DNA of 64,000 nucleotides from Calendula officinalis (taxonomy: Eukaryota; Streptophyta; Magnoliopsida; Asterales; Asteraceae), in assembly GCA_963853835.1 (NCBI GenBank), contig OY970832.1:31818208-31882207 (forward strand), read 5' to 3'. Of this stretch, positions 13,033 to 24,924 are shown piece by piece; positions within the stretch are counted from its first letter, which is position 1, and the number at the start of each line of letters is the position of its first letter. A program made the position numbers and the translations under genes. The notes under the pieces were generated by a model. The model saw nothing but the letters and a program-made list of their open reading frames with translations. It searched no databases and was not told where the DNA came from.

Positions 13033-14770
13033 TAAAAAAAATTAAAAAAAGAAGAAGCTAAACATGTTAATGATCATGTTTTGGATACTTTGTCCATAAT
13101 AATACCATTTCAACATATAAGATTTAACTTTAAAATTATTGTTTACTGTGAACAAAGCTCGTGCATCGCACGGGCCGTGTTCCCTCGTAATAGTTAAATA
13201 ATAAGTTTTTAAGTCCTTGCAAACTCTGTTATTTGTTTAATTAATACGTAAACGGTAAATAATCGGTTTTCAAAACGCAATAAGCATCTTTCTTCGATGG
13301 TGGTCATGGTGGCGCTATGGTTTTTGCAGAGGATTAGATTACATGTGTTTAGGGAATGGGGACTGATTAGGGTTTGTACATGGATTATATTTTAATTTGA
13401 CTAATTTCCCCTAAAGTTTATGTATTTATACTTTAACCCCTACTATTTTATCCCCTACTATTTTAGTAACTCAAGGATTCAATGTTGAAAGAGAACACAT
13501 TAAAACTCAGCTTTTGCTAAAAATTACTTTCATTTCTCACTCTAAAAACGAGCATGGCTCCAACAATCCATGTTACCCTAGTGACAATTGTTGAAACCAG
13601 ATTCTTCCTGAAGCGATACGAAACGAAGCTTCCGAAGCTGAACCTGAAACCAACGCAACTCTAGGTCAGTTGCTCTACGAGGGTAATCCTCGAGAGAACA
13701 CTCTGACGCTCAAGCTAGATTATATTTACGACGTGAGGTCTTTGTGTAGCATTAAAGGTATGTAATTGAATGTTAAGTATTGAATGCGAGATATGTGTGT
13801 ACCTTTACGGATTGCTGAGTATTGAATATATAACCGAGTAGTTAGGCAGGAATTTGGACGGGGATCTTGGGCGGGATAACTGATCAATCAGTATTACCCA
13901 TACCTCCCTAGATCCGTTGGATAATAGACGAAGGTTCAGCCTATTATCCGGAAGGTAAATCCACAGACCCTTCCGGCACGCCGCTTCACATTAAATGCGC
14001 ATGGGGTGCTTTCCTAAAAACCCGGTACGCTACCTATCCTCGGGAATGCAAGTACTCTTTGTCGTTTACTCACTTCTTTTCTTACCGATATGTAATTGTA
14101 CTGCCGATTCGTCTGATACGCTTCGTCTGGTACGTTTCGTCCGGGCTTCATATTATCGTTCCGGAGAGGTGGTATACCTTATTAAGTCCCTCAAGTTAAA
14201 AATAACTTATTCGTTTATATTTGATTTTAACTTCTCATTTGTTCCATCGATCATCCTTCTAATTAGAAAAGTTACCGTTATACTGTTTATTACCGTTATG
14301 AGGCTGCGTTCCAGACCGGTAGGTTGTTTGCACACATTCCGCCTTTTGGGCTTCCTTCCCTATTAAAATTCGCGGAGTACATAATTTCTTCCTTACTTGT
14401 TAAGCTTTTTTCATACTTTCTCTCCCACTCTTTCCCACCTCAAATCCGCCTTGTCTTTGTTCTTAATTATTGATTATGAGGAAATACAGACAGCCGAAAG
14501 AGAAGTCGGATAAACCCGCCAAAGAGAGAAGGACCGCCCTAAATACCTTCTCCAACCTCTCCGCTTCCGAGCTTGCACATATGATTTTTTATATTTTTTA
14601 TATATACAAATATTTCCAAAATAGCAAGCGTGTTGACTGAAAAACTAATTATTGGTAATTTGGAAAGATCTTAAATGCATTATATATATTAATGATATAT
14701 TCTAGATTATAGATAAGTAAACACATAATGGTTGTGTACGTGCAACGGGTGCAACTTTAGAACTCTATAC
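13033..14770. other. Intergenic stretch with short coding-like islands
   Basis: Begins with the right-hand end of duplicated segment copy 2 (to about 13190, with the GCACGGGC hairpin). A short coding-like block lies at 13610-13757. A start at 14486 opens MRKYRQPKEKSDKPAKERR, which soon runs into AT-rich sequence. The stretch 14640-14770 is intron-like and resembles sequence beside the lectin exon at 44616. Confidence 0.4.
13610..13757 (+). pseudogene. Coding-like exon fragment, unidentified
   Basis: An open stretch with codon-like composition reads EAIRNEASEAEPETNATLGQ and continues to a gtatgt donor at 13758. I do not recognise the family. It may be a captured gene fragment. Nothing upstream supplies a convincing start in this frame. 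Confidence 0.3.
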
Positions 14771-14827
14771 CTCAGAAACAGTATTTCGACCGTTCCACCC
14801 ACCAACCTTTGGAGAGGTGGATATTAC
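14771..14827 (-). pseudogene. Jacalin-lectin exon, 3' piece split by a retroelement
   Basis: On the minus strand this reads VGGWNGRNTVSE, the strand leading into the intron of the jacalin fold, ending at a gta donor (14770). The other half of the same exon lies at 21725-22133. The break falls at TSD attac (14823-14827), where the chimeric TRIM element inserted. Confidence 0.8.
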
Positions 14828-14999
14828 TGTAAGATTCTTCCCACATTGGTTGGAGAGGGGAACAAAACACTCCTTATAAGGGTGTGGATACCTCTCTTAG
14901 CATGAGGCCTTTTGGGTGGAGGGGTCCACACCAAGAATAAAACCGTGTGCCAGTGGGCAAAGCGGACAATATCGTGCTACGGGATTCTGGGATGTTACA
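14828..14999 (+). repeat. TRIM 5' LTR
   Basis: 172 bp, TG...CA ends, a TATA-like CTTATAAG at about 14873-14880. It matches the full LTR at 58664-58835 apart from scattered substitutions. The sequence style (cattggttggagag, cttataagggtgtgg) recalls a TRIM family spread widely among flowering plants. Confidence 0.85.
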
Positions 15000-15002
15000 G
15001 GT

Positions 15003-15014
15003 TGGTATCAGAGC
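15003..15014 (+). promoter_or_regulatory. Primer binding site of the chimeric element
   Basis: TGGTATCAGAGC starts four bases after the TRIM LTR end. Confidence 0.85.
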
Positions 15015-18000
15015 TCTGGCTTGAGAGAATTGGGTTCACACGGGGTGGACTCCAGACTCAAGTCGAAGCACGAGTTTTCAAAAAGGGTTTTTCAAAAGCA
15101 TTTTTAAAATGAGTCCAAATCCAAATCGAGAAGCAGCGCATCACGACGGCCTTATGCCTCTAGTACTTATTTATGAGTTATTTAGTTTATTAAAAACATA
15201 GCGAGTGACATTGATTATTAAGAGAATAAAAGAGAATTAACTCACGATAAGCGTGAATTGTGCGACTATATATAGATATATATACTATACCTACTGATGT
15301 GAATTACTTGTTATGTGGATGGTATGAGGATGGGAGATCGTGGAATTTTTGAAACTGGCTCAAAACCATGATAGGGTAGGTGCGGATAATAATAGAGGGC
15401 CCCTGTTATTATACGCACATGACTCCTGCCTATGTTTCGAAAAGGATTCAAGGAGACCATTCGTCAAGCATCTAAGTATCATAAAAAACCTCAATTATTA
15501 TATATAATAATTGATAATAAAATCACTAAAAGAGATTTATGAAAAAAACAGTGCAATCAATTGAATAAGAGAACCATCAAACATGAATTGAGAAAGAGTT
15601 ATCAAAACATATCAAGAGAGAGACCAATAAATCAAATTGGGTTGAATTCGTTAAATGATATAATTGAGTTATTAACACCTCGAGAACGATTGAGCAATCG
15701 TTAAAGCAAAATAAGCGAGAAGATAAGAAAATTTTAAGTTCAAACTATGAGTAAATGGGATGAAAACATCACTAAATCAATGTTTATGATAAAATAATAA
15801 ATAATAAATGAGAGGTCATTAATTTAAGTTTATAAGGAGTTATCCAAACAAATCAAGTGAAAGTTATTAAACCAAATTGAATAAGAATCACTAATGATAA
15901 ATTGTTAAATTGAGTAAAATTAATTGGTCAAAAATCTAAGATAATAATTAAGTAATAATGATTAAGAATAATTAATTCGTGTAATTGAGAAATCATTGAA
16001 ATTTCGAGAAAATTTATAAAGCAAGAACGACTGGACAAGTATATAAAATGAATCAAATAGAGAGGTTTTAATTAAATTGAGTAAAGGAGAAACTATGAGT
16101 AAACAAATAAATGAAGTCATGAGAGTTAATATGAGTAAAAGGTTTGTGAATTGAGAAATTTTATGCGAAAATCTATGGAGTAATTTTACATTTATGTAAC
16201 TGAGGGGAGAAACATCGAATATATGAAATAAATGAGGACTATTAATTGATCAAGAGATGATTGTGAATGTGTAATGCGAAATAACAAATTATGGTGCTAA
16301 TATGTGTAATGAATTTGATTTATGAGGAGTTATAAAATGAAGATAATTAAATGAGAAATAATTATGAAATTATTAAATAATAACAAGTTATAATTGAGGA
16401 AATCTAATAAGAGTACGAGAACCCATGAGAATGCTAATGAGAAAGCTAACACCTAATATGAGCAATGAATTTTATAAAGTGATAAAAATTTAATGAGTAG
16501 TGGTGTGGGAGGGGCGTAAAGAGTATACGTTGGGACCGCCTCACACCTATGCATAAGAGTTTGATTATCGAGTAATTTAATGAAACCTTAAAATATATAT
16601 TCATAAATGAGAATCAACAAACCAAACTATCTAGTGTTCGTAAAGAGTTCTATGAGATTTTGAGTGTCACTTCCAAACGCGGGGACGAGTTTTCTCCAAG
16701 TGGAGTTGAGTTGTGGTAAAAGGGAAAACTACCAATATTAAGAGTGCGAATAAAGAATAATTATAAAGTTGTGAATTATTAAATTCTTATTATTGAGCTA
16801 ATGAGGATTAATAAATCAAGCTAAATGTGAAAAATAAAGTTTGTAAAGAGTAACTTAAGAGAATTACCAAGAGAAAATTTTGTTATGTGTTATTTATAAT
16901 TGTTATGTGCTTATGACTGGCTAAAAGTTATAAGAGTGATTAATTGATCAGGAAATTATTCCCGTGGGAATATAATGAGATAAAAAGAGATTACTAAAAT
17001 ATGAGAATTTATTATGAAGTCAAGTTAAATGAGAAAAACATGATTATGAGAAGTTATTAAATCCAGTCGAGAAATCTTTGAGCCAAATTATTGTGTTGAG
17101 TAATATATATACATGAGACTAGGAAATTTATAAGAATAAATAGGAATAATTAATTTCATGTGATGGTATAATTATTAAATTGTAAGAAATTCATAAATCA
17201 AGAGTAAGGGTGCAAATGAGAAATGTCAAGTACTATAATCATATAAATAATGAGAAATTATGAAATTTGAGTAATAAGAATGTTGTTAATAAGTCGGTCA
17301 TGAGAAGATCGACATAATAAATTATAAGGAAAAATTTATTTTTATTGAGAAATTACCGAATTATAAGAAACTAATAAATCAAGTTAAGCGAATAAGTTAT
17401 TAGAATGAACCAAATGATAAAGTTTACTTATGAACAAATATTATGCTTTATTGAGTAATTGTTAAATCGATAATAGTTATTTAAACGAGCACATGACAAA
17501 AATATAATTAACAAGCCTAATGATAAAATCATTAATCGCGTTGATAAATATCGTTAAAATGAGTTAAGCGAGTAGTGTTAAAAAGAGTTAACAAGAGATT
17601 GTTAAATATGAGTTAACGAGAGAACTAATAACGCAGCTTAAAAGATAAATTATCTGTTCAAGTAGTATAAATAATTAAATTTGAGCACGCGTGGGATCGC
17701 AAAGAACAAGAAAATGAGCATATTGTGCGACTTATGAGAAATCATTAAACGAGATTTGAGTTAAAAAGATCATATAGCTTGCATTGAGTTAAAAGCAAGT
17801 TGTAGAAATTTGAGATGAGTGCATTCTGAGTATATGCAATTTGAGTAAGAGGCATGAGTTGCCTACTATCTGAGATTTTTGTGTGATAAAATACATTTGT
17901 GTGAATTATGTACTTGTGGTGTTGTGATTGATAGTGGTGCGAACCGCTAAATTGTTTATTTTGCTTTAAAACAAATTGATGTCCCATAGAGCAGAGGACC

Positions 18001-18610
18001 TTGAGATATCATTCTTGGCGGAGATTGATAATTATAAAATTTTCTGGGGTAAATTATGTAAAAGTAATACCTTGTTAGAACTTATTTTTCTCGCCGTGAG
18101 AGGGCCGAGTATGATTGCGAGCACGAGTTGGACGACCAAGCACCATGCCGAGATCATTTGTCGCCACCGACCAAACCTAACAAATCTCCAAGTGGAGTTG
18201 AATCGGAGATTCAACGCGACGTTAGCCGCTGAGTGCAGCAACTGTGTCCGACTACGAGAACAAGAAGACGTCTACATCAAAGTATCGTGTGTTATTTTGT
18301 GCTTCTATCGTCATCATTTTCTTAATGAGATAACCGAGTTCCTTATAGACCATTCCATTTTTATCTCTTTAGCCTTATTTTGTTGCGCCGTTAGAGATGG
18401 AAGATTGTACGAGCAGTTGCAAGAGTTGGAGTTGATTTTGATTGCTTAGGTCGCCTGAAGAATTTCTTTTTATTCATTTCATATTTCTCCCCATTTGTAG
18501 ATGTGAATCGTTGGCAGGTCTAAGTCGGAGGTTGAGACGTGAAATTGCTACCCTGAGCTTCTTCCGAGCCATGACTTCGGGGACGAAGTCTATTTCAAGT
18601 GGAGTTGAGT
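15015..18610 (+). other. Degenerate gypsy-like interior, A-rich and C-poor
   Basis: About 15160-17960 is strongly A-rich and C-poor on this strand, with recurring gag/atgagaa words and stops in all frames. The phrase caagtggagttgagttg occurs at about 16700 and 18596 (shorter at 18190). It sits beside ggggacgag, the usual 3'-end motif of gypsy interiors, so the region is probably a patchwork of old element ends. An open frame at 17976-18449 has no recognisable motif. A hairpin with loop aaagagtat occurs at 16515-16529. Confidence 0.55.
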
Positions 18611-21599
18611 TGTAACGTCCTGAAATTTTAGAGAATTTAATATTAATTTAAATTAAACATAAGTTACGTTTTTGTTGGTCTACGGGTTCACCGTATAATA
18701 ATTATGTGTCGTTTGGTGACTATATGATTGTATGTGCAATTATTTATGATATAAATTTATGAGTGGCGTTTCGTGAGCAAATGATTAAGAGGGCTAATTA
18801 TTTTGTGACGATTTATTTAGGAGCAAATGACCTAGACCCACCTTTTGTTTTTCCTTTTCTTTTTATTGAGTCCGGCTAGTAGACGCAAGAAGGGCCGAGA
18901 CCCACCTTTATTCGTTTCTTTCTTTTCTTTGTGGGTTCGGTGATAATAGAGAAGTGGATGGAGCCCGAGTTTTAAATTGTGTAAAGTCTCAAAGCTGCTA
19001 AGCCCAAACCCGATCAAAAGCCTTGTTTCATCTTAATATCGTATTTAACAAATTAGCAGCCCTAATCCCCTATTCTATTCGGCCAGAGGGGCATTCTTCT
19101 CTCCCGTTATTTTTCTTTTCTCAGCCGTCATAAGCATCTCCAATTCGAACCAGTGAGCCTTCAAGTGTTGCGGGAATCTAGCAGCAAACCAGGAGACTCC
19201 GACGTGATGGGCGAGCAGATTGATCGAGAGTGCCGAGCATGTGAGCTGAGATCGAATAGTGGCTGTGGTGGTGTCGTATTTCCCTCCTGCGATTAAACCG
19301 ATGGCAGCAATCAGTCAAGTATTGGAGCCGATGAAATGCTGGTATAAACCGGTAGAGTTCCAAGTTCTTTTTATTTTTTTATCCGACTTTTATTTTGATG
19401 TTTAATTCAGATTCTGATTGTGTACTCTTCATGTGCTGGTTGTTTGAATCGTCGAGCAGTGTTTGAGTAGAAAGAAGTGGGTCAAGTCTGAACATGATTG
19501 TCACCGAGCATGGAGAAAGTAGAGATCGACCCCGAATTATTATAGTGATCGTCGGTACCATTCTTACTCGTTTTTCCCTTTGTTTTATCTATCTCGATCA
19601 GACAAATCTTAACCTATTGTTTTATCTTAATGCGGGGTGACAGCTGTGGTAATTGGATCCCGAGAAGGGTGTGTCCCGAGCAAGCTGAGTGAATTGTTGA
19701 GTCCCACAACCGAGCAGAATTCTTGATTCTTGAGCAGTTTCCTCCCGAGCCGGATTGACCCCCCTATTCGGTAGTTTTTCCTTGATTACTCATCTAATTA
19801 GTCCTTGTAATTTCTGCCTTTAATCCCGTGTGTTGTAGGTTATGTGAGTGGCATCGAGGCTGCGACTGGACCATAGGAGGGTTCGGGTTTTTGGGGTTGT
19901 CTAGAGTAATTGGTTACATATGGTTGGATTGTTGTGGCTGGAGTTGTGGGGTTTCGAGTTTTCCAAAAATATGAGTCTTCGTTTCCTTTGGTCAAGATTT
20001 TTGTGGCACAAGTTCTAATCTATGTTTTTCATGAGTGTCGGGTTTTATCACTGGTTTATAAGTGATGGATGGGTTGGGTTAAAACCATTGTTGAATTGGC
20101 TAAAAGTTTTATCGATTGAAAAACCCGGAAACCGAACCTTAAGGTTCTTGGGTTCCTTTAAACCGAAAAAAAAGATTACAAACCAGTGAGCTAACCTAAT
20201 TTTAATTATATTTTCTGGATTTTCATGAGTTTCGGGGCTGTCGGGTGCCTCGAGAATTAACGGGTCGTTGTCGGGATTCACAACGGGTTTTAAACGTTAT
20301 GCTTAAATTTAGACAGATTCTGCTGGTCAACTTTGAGTCCATTTTTACCACACTTAAAATACGTTTTTGGATTTTTAGCTCACGCTGGTCTCTTGTTTTC
20401 TGAGCCCTCTTTCCAATTCCGCCGACGGCTCGTTGATCTGATTTACGGTTGAAAGTTATCGTTGTTTAAATAAACCATCGCAGAATAGTTTTCGGTTCAG
20501 CTATTCTGTCTTGTGAGCCTATTTTGAGCCCTTTCTGTCTGGATTCAGCTTCCGAGGTCTTCTGTCGAATTGTAGTACTCTAAGTCATTTAGCTACCGTA
20601 AAAATTTGAATAAAATCTAGTGAGCGGTTTGAGAGTTATAGCCGTTCCCGCGAAAGTGCTGAGTGCTGTTCGTTTCTGCCGAAACAACTTTTGAGTCTAA
20701 TCCTAACCCGAGCTTCCTTGTGATTTGTAGGACCTTCTAGGACCTGATTAGAGACGCTTTTCCGTGATAAGTATATTCAGGAGCTTACGTTTATTCGAGG
20801 TGGGTAATCTCACTATAAACTTGTACTTACTTTCGATTCATGATTATGTGCTATATGTTATGAATTGTTTTGTTGATTGAGCTTGAGTATTGATTGTGCG
20901 ATTTATCCGAGTTACCTGTGATTTGAGTTATTTGTGATCTGAGTTATCTGTTTACTGAGTTATCAGAGTTCTGAGTTCTTGAGTTAAAACATTAAACATA
21001 ATATATTTGACTTGACACCGAAGAGCACTGGTGTCAAATGTTTGTCTTGGCACCGAAGAGTACTGGTGCCAGACGTTTTGACTCAACACCAAAGAGTACA
21101 GGTGTTGAGCCTTGAGATGGTGTGAGGCGGGTCGAGGTTGATCTCTCGGCCCGAGTCACACTAAGGCGCTATATAAATTAAAATCCGAGTAATAAAATCT
21201 GAGAAATAAACTTGAGTAATTGAGAATTGAGTAGAGTCTTTAGGGATCACTTATGTGACTTGAGTTGTTTGTACTTACATGTTTATTTTGATATTATTCA
21301 CTCAGCGGTGGCTGACCCCAAACACTCCCCCCCATTTTGCAGGTACTACAATGGCAAAGAGAAGGCCAGTGGTTGATGAGCTGCGTTTCTATTTTTTTAT
21401 GGATTTGGATTAAAACATTTATTTCGAGTCAAACATGTTTTGTTTCAAAACCTTTAATTATTCCGCATTTAAACCACGAGACGGTTTTATATTTTTATTT
21501 ATGAATTGGGATCTTTGAGTTACTTGTACTGTTGTGGAAAAATGGTTTATTTTATCTATTAAAATTTTTTAAATTTCCCCTGAGTTCTGGGATGTTAGA
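18611..21599 (+). repeat. Gypsy-type LTR inside the chimeric element
   Basis: Starts TGTAACGTCCTG after a ggggacgaag motif and ends GGGATGTTAGA (TTACA in the duplicate at 58594), directly followed by a PBS. About 2.99 kb. Only one copy is present here; a 3' part of it also begins the duplicated locus at 57489. Contains the hairpin triplet at 21012-21109. Confidence 0.75.
21012..21109 (+). ncRNA. Three consecutive hairpins with constant loop and changing stems
   Basis: Stem TTGACACC/GGTGTCAA (21012-21037), stem TGGCACC/GGTGCCA (21048-21071) and stem CTCAACACC/GGTGTTGAG (21082-21109) enclose ten-base loops gaagagcact, gaagagtact and aaagagtaca. The loops are almost constant while stems change in complementary fashion. 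They lie about 490 bp before the 3' end of a gypsy LTR, so they may be in its transcribed leader or trailer. Function unknown. Confidence 0.7.
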
Positions 21600-21602
21600 A
21601 GT

Positions 21603-21615
21603 TGGTATCAGAGCC
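21603..21615 (+). promoter_or_regulatory. Second primer binding site
   Basis: TGGTATCAGAGCC follows the gypsy LTR. The next ~40 bases (cccgggccgatgtgcacaac and on) match what I recall of TRIM interiors, so this PBS could serve either LTR. Confidence 0.8.
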
Positions 21616-21654
21616 AGACCCGGGCCGATGTGCACAACGAGGGTGTTGTGTCCC

Positions 21655-21668
21655 AAGGGGGGGAGAAT
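21655..21668 (+). promoter_or_regulatory. Polypurine tract of the TRIM
   Basis: aagggggggagaat abuts the LTR start TG. Confidence 0.8.
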
Positions 21669-21724
21669 TGTGCGCCGGTGGGCAAAGCGGACAATATCGT
21701 GCTACGGGATTCTGGGATGTTACA
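21669..21724 (+). repeat. TRIM 3' LTR with 116-bp internal deletion
   Basis: TG is joined directly to TGCGCCGGTGGGC. The full 172-bp version is at 58664-58835. A TG microhomology sits at the deletion join. Confidence 0.8.
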
Positions 21725-22133
21725 ATCACCCCATTAAATTCGATGGTGAACATAAGAGAGTATATGAGACTGCCATGATCAATGGTTATCTTCTTCAAAA
21801 GGTGATTTTTCTCAAGTTTAAAAGACCACACATTTTGCGAACCGCCGGGTTGGGTGGTTCCCCATGTTCCAACCCTCGTTATTTCTTCCAAGGGTTTCAC
21901 TTATATGCCAATGATATCAATGTAATAACCGGCAAGGCCATAAAATCCAGCAAATGAACCGTCAGCCCATGATACTGAGAATGGCGTCCCTTTTACTTGA
22001 CCAAAAGGTCCATGGGTTCCTATGTTCGTCACAAATGATATTGATGATATTATTGTGTAACTAGCGTAACTTCCTTCTGATAATACCGCAACAGTTCCAT
22101 TGATTGAAGTTATATCCTCATCCCCCGCGAATG
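21725..22133 (-). pseudogene. Jacalin-lectin exon, 5' piece
   Basis: Minus-strand reading gives DEDITSINGTVAV-like, THGPFG, the ligand-loop region GLAGYY, then RVGTWGTTQPGGSQNVWSFK and DHGSLIYSLM. It is thus the C-terminal half of one jacalin domain plus the N-terminal half of the next. The right edge (22133) breaks in the middle of the expected VTF start of the exon, where unrelated LTR-like DNA begins. The left edge is the TRIM insertion. Confidence 0.8.
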
Positions 22134-22526
22134 TTTTTTAAAAGTTATTGATTTATTACATGTTTAATAATGAAGTTACGCGGTTCAGTGTTAATGAACG
22201 TGAGCGAGTCCCGACTTAGTTGTATTTTATATTAATCGTCTGGTTGAGCCTAGTCAGTTAAAATAATTAATTAGACATTATTTACTACTTAGCCTTTTTT
22301 ATCGAATTAGACGGCGATAACGTAGTTATGAGTTTATTAAAGTCGCGAGCGTATGCGTTTTTGGTTTTAACCCGGTTCATGGAGATGGGTCGGGCTAACC
22401 ATTTAAATCGTAGTAGTTTGTAGTTATACATGTTTTATGTTTTGATTTGTCATTTATTATAATATTTGAGTGGGGCGACATTTGATTGATAAGTTAGTTA
22501 GACGGTCACACTCATTTCGTCTTAAA

Positions 22527-24009
22527 TCTCTATATATATATATAATAAAATAAGGTTTTTTTGAATTTATGACACATGGATAAAGCCAATTGACATATCA
22601 TGCCACCTCATGAATGCCACATGGCATCTTCGTATGCTAGGGTCTTTGAAGAGGCAAAACGTCTCTCTCTATAAATTTATATTTTATATTCAGTTGATTT
22701 AAATAAATAATTTATAATAATGTTAATGTTTTTACAGGTTGAATTTATGGCAAAGTTTGACAAAGATGGTGTGAATCATATCCAAAAGATGGGACTAAAC
22801 TTCATGATGCAATAACAGTATTCACAAGGCTGATGCAAGGCTATGAGGCTATGGATCCTGATTTACAATCAACTTCTGTCTTAGTTGCGTTTAAATAAGT
22901 AGTGTTTACTGTTTCCGAATCAAATTATCACAGCATATTTTTTAGTATATTTTATAAACATATTTTGTACAATTTTTTTAATAAGTAAGGGCAACTTTGC
23001 CCAGGTGCTTACACAACTCACTTTATACCTTCCATTTTCTATTTCTACTTCTATAAATCTTTTTGCTTATGCCACTTAATGATTTTCGGGCTACATCCGA
23101 GTCACAAACGATTTTCAGGTCGTCCGGGTTACCAGGTTTAACAAAAACCTACCGGGTCGCAACAGCTTAGAAGTGAGCCAAAATTCTGGATACTTGTGAC
23201 TCGCTTTTTTCACGGGTCACGGTTTAACCGGTTGAAGTGGCCGGGTCAACCCCGGTTTTTAAACCCTGCTATTACTCACTCGATTTTTTTGTGGGTAAGT
23301 TGACCTTTTGAGGTCAAATGTACTTATTGAATGTATTTTATTGTTCGCATGTTTTACATACCATGTTACCCCTTCTGCCTCTTAATAATTTCAAGAATGC
23401 AACATTATTAAAATTTTCTACTTGACTTTTTTTTATTTTTAAAAAAATTGCAGTTTGGGTCTTCTAGAGCAGTGAATTGGAGATATATAAGTGATTGTGT
23501 CCTCTAAAGATCCGAATGCTTGTGGGCTCTTGGAAAGTGCTCTTGGAATGGCTTTATATGCTCGTGAAAGTGCTCTTGGAATGGCTTGTGGGCTGACACT
23601 TGCTGGTTTGTACACTTGTGTAAACATAATCATGTCCATAAAGCATCTTACCTGAATTCCATATTATTATTATTTTTTCGATTATAAATTTTGATTTGTG
23701 TACTTTTAGTGGCATCAGTTCACTTAAAAAGCTTGATTGTCGGGTTTAGCAGAGAGTGATTTTTTGAAAAAGGTGTAAGACAACATATGTTAGGCTGTTT
23801 ATTATGAAGATCAAGTAGTTTAAGCTAAAGATCAAGTTAGATTTTTTGTTTTTTCTTTTGAGAAAGCAACAAAAAGTCTGCTTCAATAGTCGTTCAATAG
23901 TCATAGGGGTTTTTGTATGCATTTGCATTTAACTTAAGTTTTGTGAATTCATAAAATATTATGAAAGTTTCTATGAACCACCCGTGATTTATCACGCGTT
24001 ATAGGCTAG
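22527..24009 (+). mobile_element. Non-autonomous Helitron, copy A
   Basis: Starts with 5' TCTCTATATA and ends with a hairpin CGTGAT-TT-ATCACG at 23983-23996, a 9-base spacer and CTAG at 24006-24009. It is inserted between A (22526) and T (24010), all canonical Helitron features. It has no Rep/helicase frame. It carries an exon-like insert at 22738-22898. A slightly shorter copy lies at 59637-61107 in the duplicated locus. Confidence 0.82.
22738..22898 (+). pseudogene. Exon-like fragment carried in the Helitron
   Basis: A tttttacag acceptor precedes an open stretch whose better frame reads WCESYPKDGTKLHDAITVF and on to AFK and a TAA stop. This suggests a captured terminal exon. I do not recognise the source gene. 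The same block is at 59835-59995. Confidence 0.35.
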
Positions 24010-24924
24010 TAATATAATTAAATGAGACGTTATTTGCTTGTGCAAACAAATTATGTGAGATATTTTGTGGCAAGTTAAACCAGTTCACCATTTTAATGAG
24101 TCTGGTTTATCTTGTGTCGGGCCAAAAGAGAGAGAGTTCAAGTTTGAGTGAAGGGCTGGCCAAAGGCCAAGGCCCCGGGATTTTGAGTCATGGGTTTGAC
24201 TACTTAAATTGCATTATACCCTAATCATAAGTATATTTTCTTCTATTTTTCTTCGGGCGTATCGCACTTCATCTCCATAGTAAATAGTTGATGTCGGTGG
24301 TGGTAGCAAACCTTTGATTAAACCGTGATTTTAGTAGTTGATATGTAAATTTAATGGTATAGTTGTGGTTTTATCGGGTCTTTTGTGGAGCCTCCGGGTG
24401 ATGAAATCGTTTTCAAAGAAGTTTAAATTATAAATTAATTGTTTCCCGGGCCAAGCTCGATGAATCCGCGAACCGGGGCTGTCAGGTGTAAGAACTAACA
24501 CTCGGGTAACGGTGTCGGGATTGCTTTATTAGTTGTAATTGACCTGTTTCGGGTCAGCATCCGAACCGAGAGTCTTCTAGACTTTTGTAGTTCTCTATTT
24601 TGTCTTTCCGTTGATATACTATTGACGCTGACCCGGCTCACGGTTTGTGAGATACGGACAATTTCGTGAGGGTCGGCAGTGTTGAATTTCAGCGCTGACA
24701 TTTCGGGGCCCTTTGGGTCTGATTCGGGTCGTGAGTCCTTCTGATGAATTGTAGATATAGTTGTTATTTTGTTACACATTCTTTGATAAGACATGATTTT
24801 CATTGTACTATCTAATCGAGCCCAACCCCGACCCGATTACTCATGGTTAATTCGTCACTAAACCCGACCCAGTAATTTAATATCCGAGCTAAAACCCAAA
24901 AACGTACTCACTCGCGAAATAAAT

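Larger units (their letters stand above)
14828..21724 (+). mobile_element. Chimeric element: TRIM-type LTRs around gypsy-derived DNA
   Basis: The 172-bp left LTR starts TGTAAGATTC, ends GGATGTTACA and is followed by a PBS. The right end is the same LTR with 116 internal bases missing. TSD is attac on the left and atcac on the right (the duplicate locus at 58836 has a perfect attac). Inside lie gypsy-like DNA, then a ~3-kb LTR with its own PBS, then only ~50 bp to the PPT. A normal TRIM of this kind would be just PBS, ~50 bp and PPT between its LTRs. The gypsy LTR and TRIM LTR share their last 15 bases (ttctgggatgttaca), so a template switch at the LTR/PBS border is the likely origin. It encodes no intact protein. 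Confidence 0.8.

Noticed and set aside
17976..18449. 157-codon plus-strand open frame inside the chimeric element
   Set aside because: No retroviral or host motif, lies in degenerate gypsy-like DNA, and the opposite strand is also open in part.
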